Below are positions 40,917 to 49,992 of a stretch of DNA of 64,000 nucleotides, one piece after another; the first letter of the stretch is position 1; every line of letters begins with the position of its first letter. The DNA lies in contig JAXLQL010000008.1 in NCBI GenBank assembly GCA_046331625.1, forward strand, positions 310,001-374,000. Direction: 5' to 3'. Source of the stretch: JAXLQL01 sp046331625. GTDB lineage: Bacteria > Acidobacteriota > Terriglobia > Bryobacterales > Bryobacteraceae. The notes beneath the pieces are model-generated. The model was given only the letters and a program-made list of their open reading frames with translations. It did not search any database and had not been told where the DNA came from. The translations under genes were made by a program, and so were the position numbers.

Positions 40917-43016
40917 ATGGGCATCCGAAGTATTTTCCGGGCCGCCGTGTGTGCGGTCGCGCTGAGTTGGAGCCTCGACGCAGCCGAGGTTTCCGAGCCA
41001 TCCACAGGCGTCACTATCCGTGTGGACGAGAGCGGCGAGTGGGCGGTGTCGACGCTTGACCCGCGGTGGACCTTCGCTGGCCGCGTCGATGGTCCCGCAA
41101 GCTCGATCGCGATCCGGACGGGGAGCGATTCAGTGGGAGCGTACCGGGAGATCGGCTTCACCTTCGGCGACCAAGGCGTGTTCGAAGGGAGCATTCGCAC
41201 CTACCTTGACCGCCGAGTAGTGCTGTTCGGGTTCAAGACATACGAGGACGTTCCCAATCGGACCCGCTTTCCGGTCTTTTCCGACTATCCCAACCTTCCC
41301 AACCGGCTCAGCTACGTCGGAATCTTTGCCACCACCGTGTTCTCATACCTGGAACCGGAGAGCCCATGGCTGTGGTTCGATGGATCGGCCAACGCGTTTC
41401 TGCTTTCCCCGGCGTCGCGCTTTCTGGTCTCGGCGACGACGCTCGATTCAGACAAGATCGCCCTCAGCCCCAATTCCCGCATCTCTACACTCCCGGCGGG
41501 CTTCGATTATTCCGCGATCCTGGTCATCGAAAACGGAATCAACAAGGCGTACGAAACCTGGGGCAAGGCGCTCACCGATCTGGGAGGCAAGGCGAGGCCG
41601 GGGAACGATGCCGACACCACGCTGCTCAATCTCGGCTACTGGACCGACAACGGCGCCGCCTACTACTATCGTCTCGACGAACGCCTCGGATACACGGGGA
41701 CTCTGTTCGCGATCCGAAACGAGTTCGCCGCCAAGGGAGTTCCGTTGGGCTACCTGCAGCTCGACAGTTGGTTCTATCCGAAGGGGCCGACCCAGGATTG
41801 GGTTCGGGTTGACCGCGGCATCTACCGCTATGTAGCCGACCCGAAGCTGTTCCCGCGCACGCTGGCCGGGTTTCGCGACGACCTCGGTCTTCCGCTGGTC
41901 ACTCACTCGCGGTGGATCGATCGCGAGAGCCCCTACCGCAGCGAGTATCGGGTTTCGGGTGATGTCCTGGTGGACCAGCGCTATTGGGATCGCATCGCCA
42001 CATACTTGAGCGAATCCGGCGTCTCCACATTCGAGCAGGATTGGCTCGGCACCAATGCCAAGACCGACATGAACCTCTCCGACCCGCGCTCGTTCCTCGA
42101 CAACATGGCCACGGCGATGGCGAGCAAGGGCATCACGATGCAATATTGCATGGCGACGCCGCTGCAGTTTCTGCAGAGCACTCGCTATCCCAATCTCACC
42201 ACGATCCGCACCAGCGAAGATAGGTTCTCGCGCAAGCGGTGGGACAACTTTCTCTATGCGTCACGCCTGGCGTCGGCGCTTGGCGCGTGGCCGTGGGCGG
42301 ACGTGTTCCCGAGCGCGGAAGAGGACAACCTCTTGCTGGCGACCCTTTCGGCGGGTCCGGTGGGAGTGGGCGATGCGCTGGGGAGCGTGAACGCGGAGAA
42401 CCTGCGCAAAGCGGTGCGGAGCGATGGCCTGATCGTCAAGCCGGATGAGCCGCTCATCCCGCTCGACTCGAGCTATGTGGATGACGTGCGCCGGCTCGGG
42501 CGGCCGATGGTGGCTTCCACCTACACGGCCTACGGCGCGCACCGCACACGTTACGTATTCACTTACCGGCGCGACGGAGATCCTTCGTTCACTTTGACTC
42601 CCGCGACCCTGGGACTCAGCGGGCAGGTGTACGTGTTCGATTGGTTCACGCGGCAGGGAGAGCCAGTGGATGCGGCGCAGCCCTGGGCCCGAGAGATCAA
42701 AGGCGATCGCGACTATTTCGTACTCGCGCCGGTGGGCGGCTCCGGCATCGCGTTTCTAGGCGACATCGACCACTTCGTGACGGTGGGGCGTAAGCGGATC
42801 GCCGATGTGCGAGACGATGGAACCGGTGTCGAGGCGGAGGTACTGTTTGCAGCGGGTGAAGCGTCGCGCGTGATGTACGGATGGAGTGCGCGCGAGGTAC
42901 AAGCGCTGGCCGTGACCGGTACGCTCGAATGGCTGGGGAAGGATTCTGCCACGGGACGGTTCGCGGTACGGGTATCCCCGGGCGAGGGCGGATCAGCGCG
43001 GTTGCGGATTCAGTAA
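40917..43016 (+). CDS. Secreted glycoside-hydrolase-like protein (clan GH-D/GH36-like barrel)
   Basis: 699 residues with signal peptide (MGIRSIFRAAVCAVALSWSLDA). N-terminal beta-sandwich about 25-230, central TIM-barrel about 240-560 with 'LLNLGYWTDNGAAYYY', 'PLGYLQLDSWFYPKG', 'GVSTFEQDWLG' (candidate catalytic Asp), 'ITMQYCMATPLQFLQS', and a C-terminal beta domain. The LQLDSWFY and EQDWL pattern recalls alpha-galactosidase/raffinose-synthase-type enzymes, but the match is partial and substrate is unknown. Stand-alone gene with a GGAGAGAG ribosome region. Confidence 0.6.
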   Translation: MGIRSIFRAAVCAVALSWSLDAAEVSEPSTGVTIRVDESGEWAVSTLDPRWTFAGRVDGPASSIAIRTGSDSVGAYREIGFTFGDQGVFEGSIRTYLDRRVVLFGFKTYEDVPNRTRFPVFSDYPNLPNRLSYVGIFATTVFSYLEPESPWLWFDGSANAFLLSPASRFLVSATTLDSDKIALSPNSRISTLPAGFDYSAILVIENGINKAYETWGKALTDLGGKARPGNDADTTLLNLGYWTDNGAAYYYRLDERLGYTGTLFAIRNEFAAKGVPLGYLQLDSWFYPKGPTQDWVRVDRGIYRYVADPKLFPRTLAGFRDDLGLPLVTHSRWIDRESPYRSEYRVSGDVLVDQRYWDRIATYLSESGVSTFEQDWLGTNAKTDMNLSDPRSFLDNMATAMASKGITMQYCMATPLQFLQSTRYPNLTTIRTSEDRFSRKRWDNFLYASRLASALGAWPWADVFPSAEEDNLLLATLSAGPVGVGDALGSVNAENLRKAVRSDGLIVKPDEPLIPLDSSYVDDVRRLGRPMVASTYTAYGAHRTRYVFTYRRDGDPSFTLTPATLGLSGQVYVFDWFTRQGEPVDAAQPWAREIKGDRDYFVLAPVGGSGIAFLGDIDHFVTVGRKRIADVRDDGTGVEAEVLFAAGEASRVMYGWSAREVQALAVTGTLEWLGKDSATGRFAVRVSPGEGGSARLRIQ

Positions 43017-43059
43017 TCCCGCGCCATTTCTGGCCGAAGAGAATCACGAAAGGATCGTT

Positions 43060-44565
43060 TTGAAACCGATCATTCGTGAAAAGCTCGAGCGCTGCTCGAC
43101 GCTGCCGACGCTGCCTTCGGTGGCCATCCGCATTCTCGAGCTCTGCCAGCAGGAAGCGCTCGATCTGAATCAAATCACGTCGGTGATTTCGAACGATCCG
43201 GCGCTGGCGGCGAAGCTGATCAAGACGGCGAACTCACCGATTTTCGCCCTGCGGAAAGAGGTGACGACCATCTCGTACGCGGTCAGTCTGCTCGGCGTGA
43301 GCGCCGTGCGCACGTTGGTACTCTCGTTCTCGCTATCGAAGGAGTGCCAGACCGGCAATCATTCGAGTTTGAAGAACTTCTGGCGGCGATCGGTGCTGTC
43401 GGCGATCGCGGCCCGGCAACTGTGCCGAGACGAACATGTAGGTCTGCGTGAGGAAGCGTTCCTGTGCGGTCTGCTGCAGGATATCGGGATGCTCGCGCTG
43501 TCGCGCGCCTTGGGCAGCCAGTACAACAAGCTGCTGACGATGGCGGGCCGCGACCATGATGCGCTGTGCGATCTCGAGCGCTCCGCTTTCGGCGTCAGCC
43601 ACGCCGAAGTAGGCTCATGGCTTCTGGGGCGGTGGAGAGTTCCTCATTTGCTGGCCGATGTCGTGGGGGCAAGCCACGATCCCTCCAAGATCGAGCCGTC
43701 GAACGACGACGTCGGCCATCTGGCGTGCATCGTGGCGGCCTCGGCGCGTTTCGCCGACTTGTGGGCGGGCGATCCGGCCAAGGCGCCGGCGTCTCTGGGA
43801 GAAGAACTGGCACGCTGGCCGGCGGGCGCGGTAGACGTGGAAGGGGTGAACGCCCACTTGATCGAACAAGCGCCGCAACTGGCGCCGCTGTTCGACATCG
43901 TGCTCGATGTCACCGAGATGTCGACAGTGCTCGAGCAAGCGCAGGATGCGCTAGTGGCGATCAGCATGCAAGCCTCGCGCGAGCTCACCGATATTCATGC
44001 GGCGCTGGCGCGCCTCGAGTCGCGTACGGCCACTTTGCTCGCCGAGGCGCAACGTGACGCTCTCACCGGCGTTGCCAATCGCGGATATACGTCGAGCTAT
44101 CTCGATGATGTCTTCCGAGCAGCAGTCGAGTCGTCGCGCCCGATCGGGGTGATCTTCGCCGACGTCGATCACTTCAAGTCAGTCAACGATACGCACGGAC
44201 ACGCGGCTGGCGATGCTGTGTTGCAGTCGGTGGCGCAGTGCATCACGCGCAGCTTGCGCGGTGGGGACTTCGTGGGCCGCTGGGGCGGCGAGGAGTTCGT
44301 GATCATCCTGCGTGCGGACCAACCGAGCGAGGTGGCGATGATCGCCGAGCGCATTCGGACGAACATTGCCGCGGCGCCGCATTCGATCGGCGCCGGGCGA
44401 TCGCTTCCGGTGACGGTTTCCCTCGGATGCGCGTTGCTCGAGCCGCGCCGGCATCGCACGCCCGCCGATTTGCTGGCCGAGGCAGACCGGGCGCTGTACG
44501 CGGCCAAGCGGGGGGGGCGGAATCGGAGTGAGCGGGCAGACGAGGCCCTGCAACTTTCGTACTAA
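43060..44565 (+). CDS. HDOD - GGDEF diguanylate cyclase
   Basis: 501 residues; TTG start with AAAGGA 5 bp upstream. HDOD domain about 10-215 ('LPTLPSVAIRILELCQQ', 'ISNDPALAAKLIKTANS', 'AVSLLGVSAVRTLVL', 'EEAFLCGLLQDIGMLAL'). Central helices about 285-330 lead into a GGDEF domain about 330-495 with active-site 'GGEEF' and an intact inhibitory I-site R-G-G-D exactly five residues before it; 'DVDHFKSVNDTHGHAAGD' is the metal/substrate region. Expected to make cyclic di-GMP with product inhibition, countering the HD-GYP protein at 8709. Confidence 0.93.
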   Translation: MKPIIREKLERCSTLPTLPSVAIRILELCQQEALDLNQITSVISNDPALAAKLIKTANSPIFALRKEVTTISYAVSLLGVSAVRTLVLSFSLSKECQTGNHSSLKNFWRRSVLSAIAARQLCRDEHVGLREEAFLCGLLQDIGMLALSRALGSQYNKLLTMAGRDHDALCDLERSAFGVSHAEVGSWLLGRWRVPHLLADVVGASHDPSKIEPSNDDVGHLACIVAASARFADLWAGDPAKAPASLGEELARWPAGAVDVEGVNAHLIEQAPQLAPLFDIVLDVTEMSTVLEQAQDALVAISMQASRELTDIHAALARLESRTATLLAEAQRDALTGVANRGYTSSYLDDVFRAAVESSRPIGVIFADVDHFKSVNDTHGHAAGDAVLQSVAQCITRSLRGGDFVGRWGGEEFVIILRADQPSEVAMIAERIRTNIAAAPHSIGAGRSLPVTVSLGCALLEPRRHRTPADLLAEADRALYAAKRGGRNRSERADEALQLSY

Positions 44566-44566
44566 A

Positions 44567-44605
44567 GCGGGACTGAAGTCGAACGCAGGCTAAAGCCTGC
44601 CCTAC
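44567..44605 (+). repeat. REP-like repeat, diverged copy
   Basis: GCGGGACTGAAGTCGAACGCAGGCTAAAGCCTGCCCTAC, starting one base after the HDOD-GGDEF stop. The first stem is damaged (AGTCGAAC for AGTCCCGC), the second (GGCTAAAGCC) is intact. Confidence 0.75.
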
Positions 44606-44640
44606 TGGCGAAAACCTGCTCATTTCGATGCTTGCCCAAA

Positions 44641-45543
44641 ATGCCGATGAGACAAGCGTTGTTCCCTTTCTCCAAACGATTCGGCTGGCTCGGAACGAAG
44701 CTGCTCCAAGCCGTGGCCACACTCGCTTTGGCCACCGTGCTGGGCGCAACGCTCGTGTGCCTGGCTCCCGGCTCAGGCGTGGATGAGCGCGAACTCGATC
44801 CGTCACTCGGCGCGGAGACAATCGCGGCGCTCCGCCAGCAGCGAGCCGAGGACCGCGAGCTCTGGCGCTTTCTGCCGCGCTATGCAGCCGGCGTGTGGCG
44901 TGGCGACTTCGGCCGATCGGAAGCCTTTCAGCAACCAGTGTCGGCACTCATCGGCGAGCGGCTTCCGGTGACGTTACGGATCGCCGCGCAGGGCCTGGCG
45001 CTCGCGTGGATCTTCGGGCTCGGCACGGCGATGCTCGTGGCTGTGGCGCGGCCTCCGGGATTAGCCGGCGCTGCGTCGGCGATGAGCGGAGCGCTGCTCG
45101 CGGTCCCCACGGGGCTGCTTGCCATCGCGCTCGTGGTGTGGCGGCTTCCGCCAAGCGTGGGCATTGCGGCTGGCGTGTTCCCGAAAGTCTACCGGTTCGG
45201 CGCGGAACTGCTCGCCGAGCAAGCAGGCTCGATGCATTGGCTCGGTGCGAAGGCGCGCGGCGTGGGAGCGCTTCGGCTCCTGAGCGCGCACTTGTTGCTG
45301 CCCGCGTCCAGGCCGTTGGCTGCGCTGGCGGCTGTGTCTGTGGTGGCGGCGTTGGGGCTCGCGGTTCCGATGGAGGCTCTGACGGACACGCCGGGCTTGG
45401 GACAACTCGCGGTCCGCGCAACGCTAGCGCGGGATCTGCGGTTGCTAGTGGGGCTGACGCTGGTGGTAACGGCAGTGGCGCTGGTGGCGAACCTGGCCGC
45501 GGATGCGATGGCTCCGGCGCGGCGGGAGGAGCCGGGATGCTGA
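44641..45543 (+). CDS. Peptide ABC transporter permease 1 (DppB-like)
   Basis: 300 residues. TM1 about 22-45 ('VATLALATVLGATLVCLAPGS'), a periplasmic loop, and a block of helices from about 100 to the end, with the EAA-like region 'LGAKARGVGALRLLSAHLLLPASRPLAALA'. The loop 'PRYAAGVWRGDFGRSEAFQQPVSALIGERLPVTLRIA' is typical of DppB/OppB. Shorter than usual (about 310-340). Its C-terminal part is duplicated immediately downstream. The stop overlaps the next ATG (ATGCTGA). Imports oligopeptides or a related solute with the downstream components. Confidence 0.85.
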   Translation: MPMRQALFPFSKRFGWLGTKLLQAVATLALATVLGATLVCLAPGSGVDERELDPSLGAETIAALRQQRAEDRELWRFLPRYAAGVWRGDFGRSEAFQQPVSALIGERLPVTLRIAAQGLALAWIFGLGTAMLVAVARPPGLAGAASAMSGALLAVPTGLLAIALVVWRLPPSVGIAAGVFPKVYRFGAELLAEQAGSMHWLGAKARGVGALRLLSAHLLLPASRPLAALAAVSVVAALGLAVPMEALTDTPGLGQLAVRATLARDLRLLVGLTLVVTAVALVANLAADAMAPARREEPGC

Positions 45544-45850
45544 ACCGCGTACTCCGGACCACCGTGAAGTTCGAACTGGGCGCGGCGCTGGCGGTCGTAT
45601 CGGTGGTGGCAGCACTGGGGCTCGCGGTTCCGATGGAGACGCTGACGGACACGCCGGGCTTGAGACAACTCGCGGCCCGGGCAACGCCGGCGCGCGACCT
45701 GCGATTGCTGGTGGGACTGACGCTGGTGGTGACTGCGGTCGCACTGGCCGCGAACTTGGCCGCCGATGCAATGACTCGGGGCAGGCGAGAGGAGCCGGGA
45801 TGCTGAACCGCACTCTCCGCATCGCCGCGAAGTTCGCACTGGGAGCAGTG
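45325..45850 (+). repeat. 263-bp tandem duplication across the permease junction
   Basis: The stretch from the last transmembrane region of permease 1 to the first codons of permease 2 occurs twice: GGAGCCGGGATGCTGAACCG is at both 45528 and 45791 (offset 263). Copies differ at scattered positions (for example MEALTDTPGLGQL versus METLTDTPGLRQL), so it is not recent. Confidence 0.85.
45537..45806 (+). pseudogene. Chimeric mini-ORF created by the tandem duplication
   Basis: 89 codons: starts like permease 2 ('MLNRVLRTTVKFELGAAL') and continues as the C-terminus of permease 1 ('VVSVVAALGLAVPMETLTDTPG', 'LRLLVGLTLVVTAVALAANLAADAM', ending 'RREEPGC'). Overlaps both neighbours with ATGCTGA junctions, so it would be translated within the operon. 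It would give a small two-helix membrane peptide. Whether it has a role is unknown. Confidence 0.7.
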
Positions 45851-46609
45851 CTCGTGGTGACTCTCGCGGCCGACTTCGTGGCGCCACACGGATATGGCGA
45901 ACAGTTCCGCGAATCGCCGGGCGCGGCGCCGAGCGCTCAGTTCCCGCTCGGTACGGACGAGCTTGGACGCGATCGGCTCTCGCGGCTGATCCACGGAGCG
46001 CGCGTTTCCCTCGTCTTGGCGCCTGCGGCGGCGCTGGTCGCGGTGGTGATCGCGGCGCTGGCGAGTACCGCCGCGGGCTGGTTCGGAGGGTTCACGGCGC
46101 AAGCCGCGACCGTGGTCACGGATCTGTTTCTCTCGTTGCCCGGGCTGTTCCTTCTGTTGGCCGCGCGCGCGATGCTTCCGCTGAACGCGGGTCCGTGGGC
46201 ATCGGTGGGGATCACGTTCCTGTTGCTCGGCCTGCTCGGCTGGGCCGCGTCGGCGCGCGTGATTCGCGCTTCGGTCAGCGCCATGAAGGATTCGAACTTT
46301 CTGTTGCAGGCTCGTGCGATGGGATGCTCACCGTGGCGGCAACTCACGGTCCACGTAGCGGCGAATCTACGGCCGCTCGCGAAGGCGCAGTTCTGGTTGC
46401 TGGCACCAGCGTTCATCATCGCCGAGGCGAACTTGAGCCTGCTCGGGTTGGGTGTGGCCGAGCCGCTTCCTTCGCTCGGAAACCTGCTGCGCGAGCTCGA
46501 GAACTACGCGGCTATCGGCGACCAACCGGCGCTGCTCGCACCCGCGGCGCTGTTGATCGGCGTACTGGTGTGTCTGCAAGCCGCTTCGCCCAAGGAGACG
46601 AACTCATGA
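45800..46609 (+). CDS. Peptide ABC transporter permease 2 (DppC-like)
   Basis: 269 residues. N-terminal helix 'AAKFALGAVLVVTLAADFVAPHGY', then the DppC hallmark 'SAQFPLGTDELGRDRLSRLIHGARVSLVLAPAAALVAVVIA' (read in parts), later helices and EAA-type loop 'QARAMGCSPWRQLTVHVAANLRPLAKAQFW'. ATG overlaps the chimeric ORF stop; its own stop overlaps the substrate-binding-protein start (ATGA). Second transmembrane half of the importer. Confidence 0.9.
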   Translation: MLNRTLRIAAKFALGAVLVVTLAADFVAPHGYGEQFRESPGAAPSAQFPLGTDELGRDRLSRLIHGARVSLVLAPAAALVAVVIAALASTAAGWFGGFTAQAATVVTDLFLSLPGLFLLLAARAMLPLNAGPWASVGITFLLLGLLGWAASARVIRASVSAMKDSNFLLQARAMGCSPWRQLTVHVAANLRPLAKAQFWLLAPAFIIAEANLSLLGLGVAEPLPSLGNLLRELENYAAIGDQPALLAPAALLIGVLVCLQAASPKETNS

Positions 46610-48207
46610 TTTCGAGACGCCTGTTTCTCGGCGCGGCAGCCTCGCTCGCGAGCGCGGCCGAGCGCATCGAAAACGCCGGTGGCGTCCTGCGCATGGCGAT
46701 CCACTCCGATCCGAAGACGCTCGATCCACTCGAGGTCAGCGAGGAAGTGGGCCAGTTGGTCCGCTACCTGACCGCGGGCGCGCTGTGGCGCAGCAATCGA
46801 CGGAAGCTACGAGTGGAGCCGGAACTTGCTGCCTCATGGAAGGTACTCGACGGCGGCCGCAAGGCGGTGATCGAACTGCGGCCGGGCGTGAAGTTCTCAG
46901 ACGGCTCGCCGCTCGAAGTGGAAGACGTGGCGGCGACCTTCGCTCGCGTGTTCGATGCCAAGCGAGTGGCGCCGGTGGGCGAGGTGCTGGCGGGAATGGC
47001 GGGTTCGGTTCGCGCCACGGCTTCGGGCAAGCATTCGCTCACGCTCGCCTTCGCAAACCCGGTCCCGGGCATCGAGCGCGTGCTCGACGGATTCCCGGTG
47101 GTCTCGCGCGACCGCGCCAATCGCGCCGTGCTCGGCGCGTTCGTGATCGATGACGCGAAGCCGGGGAGCCACGTGCGGCTGCGGCGCAACGCGCATTACT
47201 TCCGGCGCGACGCCAGCGGGCGCGCCCTGCCCTACCTCGACGGCATCCAATTGGACATCTCGCAGAGCCGCGATCTCGAGCTGGTCCGCTTTGGCCGCGG
47301 TGAGCTGCATGCGATCACGCAGGTGAGTCCGGACGCATTCGAGCGCTTGAAGCGCGACAACCCGGCGGCGGCGCGCGATGCCGGACCGTCATTCGATTGG
47401 GAGATGCTGTGGTTCAACCAAGCAGCGCAGTCGCCCATCGCGCCTTATCGCAAGGAGTGGTTCGCTTCCCGCGAGTTCCGCCGTGCGCTGTCTGACGCGG
47501 TAAATCGAGCCGACATGGCGCGGCTGGTCTATCGCGGCTACGCGACCGCAGCGGCGACGTCGATCTCGCCGGCCAACAAGGCGTGGGCGAATGCGAAGCT
47601 GCGGCCGCACGCCTACGATCCGAAGGCGGCGCTCGCACGGCTGACGGCGGCGGGCTTCCGCTATGACGGCTCGGCCCTCAGGGACAAGGCCGGCCGTGCT
47701 GTCGAGTTCTCGGTGGTGACGCCGGCTTCGAGCAAGACGAGGCCGCGCATCGCCGCGCTCATCCAGCAGGACCTTGCCAAGATCGGCATCAAGCTCAACG
47801 TGGTGACGCTCGACTTCCCCTCGCTCATCGAGCGCATCTCGCGCACCTTCGACTACGACTCCTGCCTGCTCGGCCTGACCAACGTCGACCCTGACTTCGA
47901 CAACCAGGCCAACGTCTGGCTGAGCTCGGCGAGCCAGCACGGTTGGGCGCCGAACCAGACGAAGCCCGCCACCGAGTGGGAAGGCGAGGTAGATCGGCTC
48001 GTGCGCGCGCAAGCGGCGACGGGCGACATGGCCAAGCGCAAGGCCGCCGTGGATCGCATTCAGGAGATCGCGCAGGAGCAATCGCCCGCGCTGTTCCTGC
48101 TGCATCCGAACGCGCTGTGCGCGGTGTCGCCGGGTGTGTCCAATGCGGATCCGGTGCCGTTCCAGCCGCGCGTGTTGTGGAACGCGGAGCAACTGCGAGT
48201 CTCATGA
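46606..48207 (+). CDS. Peptide ABC transporter substrate-binding protein (family 5)
   Basis: 533 residues, ATGA overlap with permease 2. An 'SRRLFLGAAASLASAA' start resembling a Tat-type signal, then SBP_bac_5: 'GGVLRMAIHSDPKTLDPLEVSEEVG', 'ELAASWKVLDGGRKAVIELRPGVKFSDGSPLEVEDVAATFARVFD' (read in parts), 'FDWEMLWFNQA', 'REFRRALSDAVNRADM', 'IQQDLAKIGIKLNVVTLDF'. Binds peptides or similar solutes in the periplasm. No lipobox Cys is evident, so probably soluble or anchored by the uncleaved signal. Confidence 0.92.
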   Translation: MISRRLFLGAAASLASAAERIENAGGVLRMAIHSDPKTLDPLEVSEEVGQLVRYLTAGALWRSNRRKLRVEPELAASWKVLDGGRKAVIELRPGVKFSDGSPLEVEDVAATFARVFDAKRVAPVGEVLAGMAGSVRATASGKHSLTLAFANPVPGIERVLDGFPVVSRDRANRAVLGAFVIDDAKPGSHVRLRRNAHYFRRDASGRALPYLDGIQLDISQSRDLELVRFGRGELHAITQVSPDAFERLKRDNPAAARDAGPSFDWEMLWFNQAAQSPIAPYRKEWFASREFRRALSDAVNRADMARLVYRGYATAAATSISPANKAWANAKLRPHAYDPKAALARLTAAGFRYDGSALRDKAGRAVEFSVVTPASSKTRPRIAALIQQDLAKIGIKLNVVTLDFPSLIERISRTFDYDSCLLGLTNVDPDFDNQANVWLSSASQHGWAPNQTKPATEWEGEVDRLVRAQAATGDMAKRKAAVDRIQEIAQEQSPALFLLHPNALCAVSPGVSNADPVPFQPRVLWNAEQLRVS

Positions 48208-49037
48208 ACCCGCTGCTCACAGCCGAACTTACAGTGGCTTATCCGGGCCGCGCTCCGGTGCTTGATGGGGCTCAGTTCGAGGTGCGCGAAGGAGAGGTGC
48301 TGGGGTTGATCGGTGCGAGTGGATCGGGCAAGAGCACGATCGCGCTGGCGATCCTCGGGCTGCTCGGATTCAAAGGCGCGCGCGCCACGGGCTCGGTGTG
48401 CTTTCGCGGACGCGAGCTGCTCGACCTGCGCGAGCGCGATCTGCGCCGCATCCGGGGCCGCGAGATCGGGTTGGTGCTGCAGAGCGCGCAGTCGGCTTTG
48501 AACCCGGCGTTGCGCATCGAGAGCCAACTCGCCGAGGCTTGGACGGCGCATGCCATCACGCCGTGGAAAGAGGCACGCGACGAGGTGCGGTCGCGATTCG
48601 AGTCGATTGGCTTGCCCGCCGATGACGCGTTCCTGCGCCGCTATCCGAGCCAGATCAGCGTGGGGCAGGCCCAGCGCGTCTTGATCGCGATGGCGGTGCT
48701 GCATCGGCCCGCGCTCGTGATCGCCGATGAGCCCACCAGCGCGCTCGATGCTGTGACGCAGCAAGAGGTGCTCGCTCTGTTCGGTGATCTGAACCAGAAA
48801 CAAGGAACCTCGGTTTTGTTTATTTCGCACGACCTGGTGTCGGTGGCTTCGTTCTGTCACAGGGTGGCGATCCTCGCTGGGGGCAAGGTAGTCGAGGCGG
48901 GTAGCACGGCCGCCATCTTCGAAGCGCCGCAACACGAGTACACGCGGAAGCTGGTCGGTGGCACGGGTTTGGTGCGGTTGCGGGAGGCGCTCGAGTCGCA
49001 CCCGGCGCCGGTTCAGACAATACCTGAACCTCGCTGA
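48204..49037 (+). CDS. Peptide ABC transporter ATP-binding protein (DppD-like)
   Basis: 277 residues, ATGA overlap with the binding-protein gene. Walker A 'GASGSGKST', Q-loop 'LVLQSAQSALNPALRI', signature 'QISVGQAQRVLIAMA' in which the usual LSGGQ is ISVGQ, Walker B 'LVIADEPTSALD', switch His in 'VLFISHDL'. Dpp/Opp systems normally have two ATPases (DppD and DppF); only one is present, so it may homodimerise or pair with a product encoded elsewhere. A REP-like repeat follows the stop. Confidence 0.9.
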   Translation: MNPLLTAELTVAYPGRAPVLDGAQFEVREGEVLGLIGASGSGKSTIALAILGLLGFKGARATGSVCFRGRELLDLRERDLRRIRGREIGLVLQSAQSALNPALRIESQLAEAWTAHAITPWKEARDEVRSRFESIGLPADDAFLRRYPSQISVGQAQRVLIAMAVLHRPALVIADEPTSALDAVTQQEVLALFGDLNQKQGTSVLFISHDLVSVASFCHRVAILAGGKVVEAGSTAAIFEAPQHEYTRKLVGGTGLVRLREALESHPAPVQTIPEPR

Positions 49038-49063
49038 AGAAGATTCGGCACGGAGCTTCGGCG

Positions 49064-49102
49064 GCGGGACTGAAGTCCCGCGCAGGCGGAAACCTGCCCC
49101 AC
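49064..49102 (+). repeat. REP-like double-hairpin repeat
   Basis: GCGGGACTGAAGTCCCGC then GCAGGCGGAAACCTGCCCCAC in the 94-bp gap between two convergent genes; could serve as a bidirectional terminator. Confidence 0.8.
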
Positions 49103-49131
49103 ACGCCGGTTGCAGTACGTTGCGCAGCGGA

Positions 49132-49872
49132 CTACTTGATCTTCTCGTCCTTCTCGACGCGCCCGTCGCGGATGAACAGCACGCGGTGCGCGTTCATGGC
49201 GATGTCGTGTTCGTGGGTGACGAGAATGATCGTGTTGCCCTGCTGATGAAGCCGCGCGAACAGCGCCATGATTTCGTTACCGGTGGCGGTGTCGAGGTTT
49301 CCGGTGGGTTCGTCGGCGAGCAGGATCGACGGGTTGTTCACGAGCGCGCGGGCGATGGCCACGCGTTGGCGCTGACCGCCGGAGAGCTCGCTCGGCTTGT
49401 GGTACATGCGCTTCTCGAGATCCACTTGGCGAAGCGCTGTCTTCGCCATCTCGAGACGCTTTTCGGAAGTGAGCCCGGCATAGACCAAAGGCAGTTCCAC
49501 GTTGTGCAAGGCGGTGGCGCGGGGCAGCAGGTTGAAGGTCTGGAAAACGAACCCGATTTCCTTGTTCCGGATACGGGCCAACTGGTCATCGGTCATACTG
49601 CTGACGAGCTGGCCGTTGATGTAGTAGAGCCCGGCCGTGGGCGTGTCGAGGCAGCCGATGAGGTTCATCAGGGTCGATTTGCCCGATCCCGACGGGCCCA
49701 TGATGGCCACGTACTCGCCCCGGCGGATCTCGATATCGGTGCCGTTGACGGCGTGAATCTCCTGGTCACCCATGATGTAGGTCTTGCGTAAGTCATAGGT
49801 GCGAATGACGATCCCGTCCCGCTTGAGTAGGTCGCCTCGTTCGACAAGATTATCTGCTGCAGCCTGCGCCAT
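49132..49872 (-). CDS. MacB/LolD-type ABC ATPase without adjacent permease
   Basis: 246 residues from ATG 49872. Walker A 'GPSGSGKST', 'FVFQTFNLLPRATALHNVELPLVYAG', signature 'LSGGQRQRVAIARAL', Walker B 'ILLADEPTGNLD', His in 'ILVTHEHDI'. The MacB/LolD/FtsE group energises mechanotransmission or lipoprotein release with FtsX-type permeases. None is encoded beside it, so the partner must be elsewhere or the gene is a remnant of a larger unit. Start has only a weak ribosome site. Confidence 0.9.
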   Translation of the reverse strand: MAQAAADNLVERGDLLKRDGIVIRTYDLRKTYIMGDQEIHAVNGTDIEIRRGEYVAIMGPSGSGKSTLMNLIGCLDTPTAGLYYINGQLVSSMTDDQLARIRNKEIGFVFQTFNLLPRATALHNVELPLVYAGLTSEKRLEMAKTALRQVDLEKRMYHKPSELSGGQRQRVAIARALVNNPSILLADEPTGNLDTATGNEIMALFARLHQQGNTIILVTHEHDIAMNAHRVLFIRDGRVEKDEKIK

Positions 49873-49992
49873 GGTGGTGTGGAAAAAAGGTCCTCTCTGA
49901 TTGTGCCTTGCCGGTGGGACGGTTGTCCACCTGGGGCGTCCTAAGGCAAGACGAAAACCGGGGGCCAAAAGTGTCGGGAAATGTCGATTTTC

